Assembly: GCA_031286265.1 (NCBI GenBank)
Contig: JAITUP010000122.1
Location: forward strand, 1-38,971
Source of the DNA: Chitinispirillales bacterium
GTDB lineage: Bacteria; Fibrobacterota; Chitinivibrionia; Chitinivibrionales; Chitinispirillaceae
Length of the DNA: 38,971 nt
Direction: 5' to 3'
In this document: piece by piece, positions 31,820 to 38,971 of the stretch
Layout of the letters: the number at the start of each line of letters is the position of its first letter
How positions within the stretch are numbered: position 1 is the stretch's first letter
Notes under the pieces: generated by a model
Told to the model about the DNA's origin: nothing
Seen by the model: the letters and a program-made list of their open reading frames with translations, nothing else
The model's database searches: none
Program-made: the position numbers and the translations under genes

Positions 31820-33451
31820 TTACTGCACGCTAACATTTCGCGCCACCGTAGCGGTGTAGCCCGTACCCATACCCAAGGCTACATACGTGATAGTATACTG
31901 TCCGGGCTGCGGATCGGCCGGATTTAGCGTCCCAAAGTGTATCAGATATCGATATGGCGCTTCCCCCACCGCGGTATAGCAGTCGCCTATCTGAATCCGC
32001 ACACCGTTCCAAAGGTTAGCCGCACCACTCCAAGGCACACCTGCCGGTAGTATGAGCGGGTTGGCGCCGGTAATATCAATTATTGGTGGCCCACTAGGTT
32101 CACTATCAGGCCAACAGGTGGCGTTAGCAGTCAACCGTTCATATACGTGAATGAGGCGCTGTGCGCTATTGGCACGGTATTGTAAGTTAGGATCATCAGG
32201 AATGGAATATATACGTGGATGCGATCTAAACATTGGAGGAGTTAAGGTAGTAGGCGGGGTTGTCACAAGATCTACAGGCACATCCACTTCCGCCCCAACG
32301 GTACAACCATTGGTATTCGCAGGTCCACAGATATAATACGCCCGCTGGACACCCTTACTGGTATACACAGTCTGGTCAGGAGCCACGTTTCCGAAAGCAA
32401 CCGCCGTATCAGGAGAATTTATTACGAGACCGTCAATATTGTGGGTGTATTGCCCAAGAATTATTCGAATAGTCGGCAACGTTCCGGGATCATGTACGGT
32501 TACGTTCACGGTTCTCGTTACGGAACCGGTATGGGGGTTGCCAAAAATTTGCGATGCCGCTTCATAGACAATCCTGAAAGACGCCGGTTCTTGTGTAAGC
32601 CCCGCAAAGACAGTATTTACAAAAAGCGGAATCTCATTGACCGGAATACCATCTGGGTATCCCCCCGTAAGAGAAGAGGTAATCGGGGTAGTTGCACCGT
32701 CCAAGAAGATGTCCACACTCACAAATCTGGTAATCGGCAAACCATTGCCGTCTGTCGCCGTGGCTCCCTCGTCTGAATAGGTACCGCCCACCGCCACCTC
32801 TACTACATCCAAACCTGCGAGTGCCACACTTATTGGGCGGTCTTGGCCTTCTATGTTCGTAGCTTCTGTTTGTATTATTACCGTTCTTCTAGCGGCGACG
32901 GATGCCACTGCTCTCCCTCCGCACTGCCTCTCGACCATGTATTCAACGAAGTATGTCCCCACCGACAGCACAACACCCAAGTGGTAAGGTTCGAAAGTAT
33001 ATCCGTCGGGGGGGCTATGCATATTATACAAATTAATATTGGTTACCACCGCGTCGTCATTCTCCGGGTGGCTCTCAAGTCTCCCATCCACCATCAAGAG
33101 CGCGTCGAGTTCAAAGCCGCCCGCACCGCCCATGAGGGATTGAAGCTCAGCACTTCCCTGCTCAAGATTCGGCCGCCCTATTATTGCCGGGTTAGGACCT
33201 ATAACCGCAACCACAGGTACTCTGAAGTTACAATCTCTTAGGGTGGGATCCGTCAAAAAACCGGGCACACCGTTCTCGTTTGTCGCTGACATCTGGTTCT
33301 TGAGCGGGCCATCCTGAACGCCGTCCAAGAAATAATTATCCCCACGCTCGTCCAGCGGGTTATCAAATACAATCTCCGCGCAGTAGATAAACGCCAGCGC
33401 CGCCGCCGCTACCGCCGCCCACAAGACCATCTTTTTTCGTTGAGTAGACAT
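31820..33451 (-). CDS. Probable lipoprotein with DUF5011-like Ig domain (543 aa)
   Basis: The N-terminus has Lys/Arg, an Ala-rich hydrophobic core (residues 9-22) and Cys24 in 'FIYCAE'. Tyr at -1 departs from the usual lipobox, so lipidation is probable rather than certain. 'NPLDERGDNY' follows, a motif I associate with Fibrobacter-type lipoproteins. Residues about 205-310 resemble a DUF5011/HYR Ig-like domain ('VEVAVGGTYSDEGATATDGNG'). The remainder is beta-rich with paired cysteines, suggesting an oxidised extracytoplasmic fold. AAAGGAG precedes the ATG. It sits between TPR and beta-helix genes and may anchor a surface assembly; that is inference. Confidence 0.7.
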   Translation of the reverse strand: MSTQRKKMVLWAAVAAAALAFIYCAEIVFDNPLDERGDNYFLDGVQDGPLKNQMSATNENGVPGFLTDPTLRDCNFRVPVVAVIGPNPAIIGRPNLEQGSAELQSLMGGAGGFELDALLMVDGRLESHPENDDAVVTNINLYNMHSPPDGYTFEPYHLGVVLSVGTYFVEYMVERQCGGRAVASVAARRTVIIQTEATNIEGQDRPISVALAGLDVVEVAVGGTYSDEGATATDGNGLPITRFVSVDIFLDGATTPITSSLTGGYPDGIPVNEIPLFVNTVFAGLTQEPASFRIVYEAASQIFGNPHTGSVTRTVNVTVHDPGTLPTIRIILGQYTHNIDGLVINSPDTAVAFGNVAPDQTVYTSKGVQRAYYICGPANTNGCTVGAEVDVPVDLVTTPPTTLTPPMFRSHPRIYSIPDDPNLQYRANSAQRLIHVYERLTANATCWPDSEPSGPPIIDITGANPLILPAGVPWSGAANLWNGVRIQIGDCYTAVGEAPYRYLIHFGTLNPADPQPGQYTITYVALGMGTGYTATVARNVSVQ

Positions 33452-33486
33452 TATATAAATTACTCCTTTAAGTTAATTTTTTATCG

Positions 33487-35466
33487 TTAGAAAAAGAACG
33501 TTAAGGCCACGCCGGTAAGCCCCGCCACCGACATCGCGTACAGCGCGTTGCGCCAAAATACGGCGGCGTTTATGTCATCCCTCAACTCCCTGACGCCATC
33601 AAGCGTTTGCGCCCTGTTAGTGCCGTCGAGCATGACTTCTCCATCCCAGTCTCTGTATTCCTCGTTCAAACTCTCCGCTCTCGAATTCATGAATAACCCG
33701 CCAGCCAGCCCGCCAGCGGCAACCACGCCACCCGTTATACGCAACGTCAGCATTAGCGGACTTAGCTTCATGGCTGCCAATGTTTGGTCCTCACGAATTC
33801 TTCTTATTTCAATTCCGCACAAGTTAAACAACTCTTCCGCCTCGGGTATCGTATCAAGACCTCTCAACACATCCGGTATCCTTCTGCAACCGCGCTCACC
33901 CTCGTTGAAGAGTAAGCGTGCGTAGCTTATGGATACCTCGGTATCGGAGAAACGTCTGTCCAAAAACAGCGAGTACGCGTCCTTGGCCTTGTCTGACATG
34001 CCGAGACGCTCGTATATTCCGCCGGCAGTTTTCAGCCTGCCGCTGTTTCCGTGCATGGAAATTCTGAACATATTGACATAGGCGTCCGCCCTTGCCTGCT
34101 CGTTTCCGGTGCGTTCGTGTATGCCCGCTATAATCCGCCACGCAGCCTCGTTGGCCTGCCTCGCGCCCATACTCCGCATCAGCATTTCTATCGCCCTCGT
34201 TTCCTGCCCCGGTATCGCCGCGTATGCCGATCCGATCTCAAAGAGCTGTTCATCATCAAGCACAAACCCACTCTGCTCGGCACGTGACAGGTAACCCTCG
34301 CTATCGGCGATTCTGTTCCTTTGTATGCTCAACACCGCCAACTGGAAAAATACGCGCCCGTCGGCGTTACCGGATTCGAGAATTGTGTTGTATGTGGAAA
34401 ACGCGCGCTCCAGATCGCCCTGCGCCTGATGTATCATCGCTACCTCGATATTCGCGGGGATGTTCAGCGCGGGGACCGCCGCCGCTATTCCCGCCGCCCT
34501 CATCGCGTCCGGGAAGCGCTCCGCGCCGCGCATGAATTCCGCCATGCGCAACTGCAACGCCGGGTGATTGCCGGACCTGCTCAGTACTATTTCGAGGTGT
34601 GAAATCGCTCTGTTAAAATTCTCGGCACGGCCGGCGAGGAGCGCCGCGCCGTACTGGAGCCCAAGTAACCCTGAGTTCCTGTTTATCAACCGCTCCACAG
34701 ACGCATACACCGTCGCCGCGGCTTCGCTTGTAAACTGCTCCTCCTGAGCGAGCGCGTTTCCAAAGCCTTCCTGCACCCTCTGATCTCTACCCCAAAGCCC
34801 GACGCTCATGCCCGGCGCGGTCATAGCCCCCGGATCCATCGCCGCGGCGATACCCTGCACCCCGGAGTTCATGCCGTTTTCAAAATCGTTGTGGTGGAGT
34901 TCCACCGTACCTCTCACGACCGTGGCGTTTTCGGCGATCCAAAAAAGTTCCATGGAATAGTTCGTCCTGCGACCGTCTCTGTTCGGCTGGTATTCCTGAA
35001 ACAGTAAGTGAGTGGCGCCAAGCTTTCTTGCCGCCTCAATATAGTGCTGGCGACCGAACCGTCTTGTAAAATCACGCGAGTTGGGCAAGACGCTATTGAC
35101 CTGCTCCATAGTGAACACGTGTGTACGCGGGAAAGACGATATCTTGTAGTATGTGTGGAGTTCTCCAAGCGCGGCTATCCACTGCGTCCTGGTTTCGGGC
35201 TCAAACAGCGCGTAGATCGGCCGGCTGATGAGCAATTTGTACTCGCCTTCAAACGGCGGGAGCTCCCGCACGGGCGCGGCCTCCACCGGCGTCGTCGGCT
35301 CCGGTTGGAACGTACCGAAGAGGCGGTCGATGTCATCGTCGACGACGGTGGCACCCGCTGACGGCGCGCTTTCCTCAAGTTCATCGGCGTAAACGAACGC
35401 GCCGAAGCCTATGGCGAGCGCAAAAATAAGCGCGCTCCGAACAATAAACCCTCTTGTCTTTATCAC
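33487..35466 (-). CDS. Exported TPR protein with C-terminal membrane pair (about 659 aa)
   Basis: GTG at 35466 is preferred because AGGAGG lies six bases upstream; an ATG at 35481 would place that site inside the gene. A signal or anchor helix spans about residues 9-27. Residues about 70-200 form an alpha/beta domain with 'AARKLGATHLLFQEYQ', recalling CsgG/TolB-N-like periplasmic domains. TPR-like helices fill about 230-530 ('HLEIVLSRSGNHPALQLRMAEFMRG'). Two hydrophobic segments lie near the C-terminus, one around 'LRITGGVVAAGGLAGGLF' and one at the extreme end. It is probably a scaffold in the envelope. It follows the PBP gene and precedes the lipoprotein gene by 35 bases. Confidence 0.7.
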   Translation of the reverse strand: MIKTRGFIVRSALIFALAIGFGAFVYADELEESAPSAGATVVDDDIDRLFGTFQPEPTTPVEAAPVRELPPFEGEYKLLISRPIYALFEPETRTQWIAALGELHTYYKISSFPRTHVFTMEQVNSVLPNSRDFTRRFGRQHYIEAARKLGATHLLFQEYQPNRDGRRTNYSMELFWIAENATVVRGTVELHHNDFENGMNSGVQGIAAAMDPGAMTAPGMSVGLWGRDQRVQEGFGNALAQEEQFTSEAAATVYASVERLINRNSGLLGLQYGAALLAGRAENFNRAISHLEIVLSRSGNHPALQLRMAEFMRGAERFPDAMRAAGIAAAVPALNIPANIEVAMIHQAQGDLERAFSTYNTILESGNADGRVFFQLAVLSIQRNRIADSEGYLSRAEQSGFVLDDEQLFEIGSAYAAIPGQETRAIEMLMRSMGARQANEAAWRIIAGIHERTGNEQARADAYVNMFRISMHGNSGRLKTAGGIYERLGMSDKAKDAYSLFLDRRFSDTEVSISYARLLFNEGERGCRRIPDVLRGLDTIPEAEELFNLCGIEIRRIREDQTLAAMKLSPLMLTLRITGGVVAAGGLAGGLFMNSRAESLNEEYRDWDGEVMLDGTNRAQTLDGVRELRDDINAAVFWRNALYAMSVAGLTGVALTFFF

Positions 35467-35727
35467 CCGACGCCTCCTCATGCGTGTATTTTCCGCTTCC
35501 GTGCGCCTCCCAAGCGGTGCAGCCGCGCACAGTGTGTGTAATCAATATACAATGTGCGCGGTTGAACGCGCACAATAATATACAACCCCGCAATACGCAA
35601 AGCCGACCGCCCCCTAAAGACGCAGCAAATCCGGCTCCCTCATATAATGTATAATTGTTTCACACAAATTGCAAGTTTTTTTTTATCTCTTGCGAAAAAA
35701 AATAAATACGCCCGATTTTTACAATTT
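35467..35727. other. Intergenic region between PBP and TPR genes
   Basis: About 260 bases with no credible gene. It contains an 8-bp GC hairpin (TGTGCGCG 35553-35560 with CGCGCACA 35567-35574) and an AT-rich stretch with TATAAT-like words near 35643-35655 that could hold a - strand promoter for the TPR gene. No convincing terminator for the PBP gene is seen. Confidence 0.35.
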
Positions 35728-38700
35728 TTACCAATCACCAAAATTAACCTCTTCCGATGCCGTCTGCCCCGTCCGCGGCGCATTCGCCGGAACCTGCGGC
35801 TCCGACGGCGACGGCGTATCGCCGTCACCGTCCAAGTCAAATCCCCAGGCGAACTCCGCCTCCGCTTCCTCTTCTTCCACTATCTCCGGCTCCGCCCTGC
35901 AGTTCTCCGTCGGCGGCGTTACCCGCTTCAAATATGCCTCGTATTGATTGAAAAAGCCGTTCGGAGCCCTCACTCCCGCGGTTTTCAGCAAACCGGATGT
36001 CAAAAATTTGTGCAGCGACTTTCCGTCCCGCGGTCCGGTAAACTGCAAATTGCCCTCACCGATAGAAGCGATGGTAATGTCCCTCACCTCGGACGCCGCG
36101 CCTCTGCCGGCCCCGGGGAGCTTCGAGAGGTCGATGCGGATCACCGCATTCCACATACAGTAGTTCGTGCGCGCCCTGCTCGACGCGTCTACGTTGAACG
36201 GACGCAGGATATCGTCGGACGTACCGCTCTTCGCGAAGTTGGATACCGGCGCGTCTAAATAAAACGCGTCCGGGTCAAACCTGAGCGACGCGTAAACCGG
36301 GTCGGTCTCATCAATTCTATAGGCAACGTCAAAATCTGCCAGCCCGTCCCACCGCGGACCGATCAACCGCTTGTGCAGCCCAAGCAGCGTGGGACGTATA
36401 TTATTGTAATCGGCAAACGGGCGGTAGCGCCTGAGCGTATCGTTGAGCGCGACCGGACGGCCGTTTAGCTCTATGGACTTGATGGCAAGGCTGTTGCGCT
36501 CGTGGGCGCGCTCAATCAACTCATTATTGTATAGCACGTTGAAAAGGTGCATCTGCTCATAAAGCGACATTTCCATAGTCCCGAGCGCCATGGAATACAT
36601 GCTGTCGGAAACCGCTACCCTGCGGGTCCCCTGCATCATACTGTCGACCGGGATACCCGGAACGCGCGCCATTTCCTTAAAAGCCCTCACGCCCGTAACA
36701 TGATCCAGCCGCAACTCGTCGCGGACTCTCGAAAGCGCGCCCACACGGTAGAAATAGTTAACAAGCGGAAACGCGCCCGGCGCGATATCGCCGCCGCGGT
36801 CATAGAGACGTTGGTTTAATCTGTACATAATCTCGAGCGCCAAAATGTTGTTTGACGTGTTGATCAGGTCGAAAACGTACTGGCACCCCTCGAACCTCCG
36901 CCCAAAGTTGCGTACCGTGTATCCCCTCCCCCGCACCGCGCTCTGATCAAACACCACGCCAACCGGCCGACCGCCCTCATAGAGCAGCGTTCTGCTCCAC
37001 GGCACATCGTCCCGCACCTCTCCCTCGTCCGACCAGCGGCTATACGGCCTGAATATGCCGAGATCATAACTCATGGCGTTCATAATCGGCTTGACTAACG
37101 ACGATCCGTTTGGTGTGCGGTTGCGCATGAGGCCGCTCAACCGGGACCCAAGCTTGTCCCTCGAATGATACGCAAGCAACTCCCCGGTTTTCGAGCACAT
37201 TATGGAATAGGCGAAATATTGCCCGTCGACCTGCCTCGGCCTGCGCACATAGTAAAAGACGCTACGGCGGTAGTTATTGCCGCCTGTCCTCGAATAGCGA
37301 ATATTTTCCACAATGGTGTCGCCCGCGGCAAGTGAGGTTACGAAAGGCCGGCCGGGCTCGGAGAAATCGGTCGCGGCGGTCAAGACACGGACATGCCTTA
37401 CGGTATCGCGCGGCACGGCCGCGGAGGTTATGTTATCGCCGTGGCTTCCTATACGCACTTCGTTTACAATAACGGTATCGGGCCCATATCCCCTTTCGTC
37501 CACAAGTTTTTCGAGCATCTTTTGCAGCGGCAGGTCAATCGTCAATTTTATCGTGAGATTCCCTTTGCGCCTGACAAGCGAGTTGGGATCGATGATGTCC
37601 ATCTGCGCGATTTGAGCCGGGCTCGATCCGTTGTGGCGCAGCGTCTGGAGCCAAAATTCGTTCGCCAGATCGACAAGCGGCCCGTGCTCGCCCTCAATGC
37701 GCCTCGGCCTCTGGAATGTAAGCTGCTCAATTTCCTTCAAAACCTTCTCGCGATATTCCTCGCTCCACCCGAGCGCGTCGCCCATGCGCGGCATGTCTAT
37801 TCTGGTCTGCGCGACGATTCTGGGCTTGACGTTGCGGCCCCACTTCACCATACGCGCGAGGTATACGCACTCCGCGTCCGTAAGCTCGTGCAATTCCTTG
37901 CCGAAAAGCCCCCGCGCGATATCCTTGTAGCCGATAAGCCCAAAATCGCTGGTCACCGCGTGGTTCATATAAACTTCGAGAATCTCATCCGGCTGATACT
38001 TCTTCCTGAGCGCGGCGGCCAATTTGAGTTCGCGCGTTTTGCGGTTAACGGTGTTCGACACCTGCCGCTGCCCCGCTTCGTCAAGCCGCGACATAAACAA
38101 TTTCGCGACCTGCTGGGTGATGGTAGACGTACCGCGGGGCGACACCCACCCCCTGTTGTTTACAAAGCGCGGAACGGCAAACACCGTGGCGCGCACAAAA
38201 CTCTTGTATTCAAACCCAAGCTTGTTTTCTCGAAAATTTCTATCCTCGGCGGCAATAAGCGCCGTAACAAGCGTCGGTGGGAACTCATCCATCCGGGCCC
38301 GGTGATGATTGGTATTAATCCGCGTAATCGCGTTGTCGTTGCGATCCGTGATAAGTATCGTATTGGAATATTCGCGCACCTCATTGAGCAGTCTGACCAC
38401 CGCAAGCGACGGGAAGTCGGCGGCCTGCTCCCCACCGGCCGCCCCCCTGCCCCCGGCATCCGCGGCCTCGGCGTCAATAATCCTCCGCGCCTCAAGCTCC
38501 ATCGCCCTGTCCATGAGCACGTCCTGCCACCCCGCCCCATACTCCGTGGAAAGCAATCCGCGGCTTTCGAGGTCGACCAACTTGTTGCCCCAACCGGAAA
38601 AATACCAGTTAAATCCAGCCCAACCAACGAAATAACCGGCAACCGGGCTGACTATCGCGATAATTATCAGTATCAATAAAATTTTAAGCGGTTTTTTCAA
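35728..38700 (-). CDS. Class A penicillin-binding protein (GT51 transglycosylase / transpeptidase, 990 aa)
   Basis: A membrane anchor (residues 6-30) precedes a GT51 domain (about 110-320) with catalytic Glu152 in 'AAEDRNF' and 'GTSTITQQVAK' at 190-200. The transpeptidase domain (about 495-860) has the SxxK motif Ser534-Leu-Val-Lys537, SxN at 616-618 ('SNN') and KSGTS at 824-828. Both peptidoglycan polymerisation and crosslinking activities are therefore expected, in the periplasm. The 'NGSSLVKP' context differs from the common 'PGSTFKP'. The C-terminus (about 920-990) is acidic and Pro-rich, longer than usual. GGAG lies seven bases before the ATG. It is the most upstream gene of the envelope block seen here. 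I give no symbol because class A names vary. Confidence 0.9.
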   Translation of the reverse strand: MKKPLKILLILIIIAIVSPVAGYFVGWAGFNWYFSGWGNKLVDLESRGLLSTEYGAGWQDVLMDRAMELEARRIIDAEAADAGGRGAAGGEQAADFPSLAVVRLLNEVREYSNTILITDRNDNAITRINTNHHRARMDEFPPTLVTALIAAEDRNFRENKLGFEYKSFVRATVFAVPRFVNNRGWVSPRGTSTITQQVAKLFMSRLDEAGQRQVSNTVNRKTRELKLAAALRKKYQPDEILEVYMNHAVTSDFGLIGYKDIARGLFGKELHELTDAECVYLARMVKWGRNVKPRIVAQTRIDMPRMGDALGWSEEYREKVLKEIEQLTFQRPRRIEGEHGPLVDLANEFWLQTLRHNGSSPAQIAQMDIIDPNSLVRRKGNLTIKLTIDLPLQKMLEKLVDERGYGPDTVIVNEVRIGSHGDNITSAAVPRDTVRHVRVLTAATDFSEPGRPFVTSLAAGDTIVENIRYSRTGGNNYRRSVFYYVRRPRQVDGQYFAYSIMCSKTGELLAYHSRDKLGSRLSGLMRNRTPNGSSLVKPIMNAMSYDLGIFRPYSRWSDEGEVRDDVPWSRTLLYEGGRPVGVVFDQSAVRGRGYTVRNFGRRFEGCQYVFDLINTSNNILALEIMYRLNQRLYDRGGDIAPGAFPLVNYFYRVGALSRVRDELRLDHVTGVRAFKEMARVPGIPVDSMMQGTRRVAVSDSMYSMALGTMEMSLYEQMHLFNVLYNNELIERAHERNSLAIKSIELNGRPVALNDTLRRYRPFADYNNIRPTLLGLHKRLIGPRWDGLADFDVAYRIDETDPVYASLRFDPDAFYLDAPVSNFAKSGTSDDILRPFNVDASSRARTNYCMWNAVIRIDLSKLPGAGRGAASEVRDITIASIGEGNLQFTGPRDGKSLHKFLTSGLLKTAGVRAPNGFFNQYEAYLKRVTPPTENCRAEPEIVEEEEAEAEFAWGFDLDGDGDTPSPSEPQVPANAPRTGQTASEEVNFGDW

Positions 38701-38971
38701 CTTTTACTCCGAGATTTTTGGATTTTGATTTCAGGCTTTTGACCTCAGGCTTCAGGCTTCATAGATATGCCCGACCGTAATATAATAAATGCTGCCAATA
38801 TGCAAGCCGTTTTATCTCAAATTTTTCATTTATTAACCCGGCGGTAATTGATCTCGACGTTAAAATCAAAGCCTTTAAAGTCTTTAAAATCAAAATCTTT
38901 AAAATCAAATTCTTTTTTGGTGACAGGGGCTCCGCCCCCGTAACGCCCCCATTCTAAAACCTAATACGCTA
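38701..38971. other. Non-coding end of window with AT-rich repeats
   Basis: No gene is visible. CAGGCTT occurs three times near 38732-38757. AAAATCAAA/CTTTAAA units repeat at 38862-38918. A GGGGC/GCCCC hairpin lies at 38936-38948, without a following T-run on either strand. Confidence 0.5.
38779..38805 (-). promoter_or_regulatory. Possible promoter upstream of the PBP gene
   Basis: On the - strand TTGCAT (38805-38800) and TATATT (38784-38779) lie 15 bases apart, about 80 bases before the PBP start. The spacing is short for a sigma-70 promoter, so this is a weak suggestion. Confidence 0.25.

Noticed and set aside
35553-35574. Intrinsic terminator of the PBP gene
   Set aside because: The stem is good but no U-run follows on the - strand, and it lies about 150 bases from the stop codon.
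37393-38679. 428-aa open frame on the + strand opposite the PBP gene
   Set aside because: It is antisense to a gene with intact GT51 and transpeptidase motifs, is rich in His/Arg/Pro as expected of a GC-driven shadow frame, and matches no family.

Overview
The window has two parts of opposite orientation. Bases 1 to 18050 hold the virion and lysis genes of a tailed phage, probably podovirus-like, all on the + strand. Bases 18219 to 38700 hold bacterial chromosomal genes, all on the - strand. The simplest reading is one end of a prophage in a Gram-negative chromosome, with the junction between 18051 and 18218. No integrase, terminase or replication gene is visible and the other prophage end lies outside the window, so a contig misjoin cannot be excluded.

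Phage part, in order: the 3' part of an N4-gp56-type major capsid protein; three small structural genes, one possibly a head-tail adaptor; a 501-aa tail hub or nozzle-like protein with two tandem repeats; a GGTG-repeat tail fibre; a radical SAM protein with a twitch-like C-terminal cysteine set, translationally coupled to the fibre; a 61-aa ORF; an M15 peptidase endolysin; a spanin-like membrane coiled-coil protein; three Gln/Ala-rich proteins probably packaged in the virion and ejected; and a 2741-aa giant protein. The giant protein looks like a phage polyvalent protein. It carries a degenerate GGDEF domain, a BECR/LPD3-like nuclease-like region, a HEIGH zinc metallopeptidase domain and a long C-terminal region resembling LPD38. 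Many junctions are ATGA overlaps or a few bases, so the block reads as one late operon. The radical SAM enzyme in the tail module and the GGDEF-containing giant protein are the most unusual features.

Host part, in direction of transcription (high to low coordinates): a class A penicillin-binding protein; a TPR protein with a C-terminal membrane pair; a lipoprotein with a DUF5011-like Ig domain; two tandem parallel beta-helix paralogues; and an outer-membrane barrel plus TPR fusion, ended by a clear intrinsic terminator at 27154-27179. Then come a phosphohexomutase (glmM-like), riboflavin synthase, bifunctional ribBA, ribH and nusB, followed by a YfhO-type membrane protein, a GT4 glycosyltransferase and a flippase-like (LPG synthase TM family) protein. 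The first block looks like a cell-envelope locus. The second is riboflavin biosynthesis plus nusB, and the third looks like a polysaccharide or glycolipid assembly block.

The host is a Gram-negative bacterium, shown by periplasmic and outer-membrane type proteins and a spanin-like phage gene. The 'NPLDE' motif just after the lipoprotein cysteine and the PorV-like barrel/TPR proteins suggest Fibrobacterota or a relative. This is inference from protein style, not from a marker gene. No rRNA, tRNA, CRISPR array or insertion sequence was seen.
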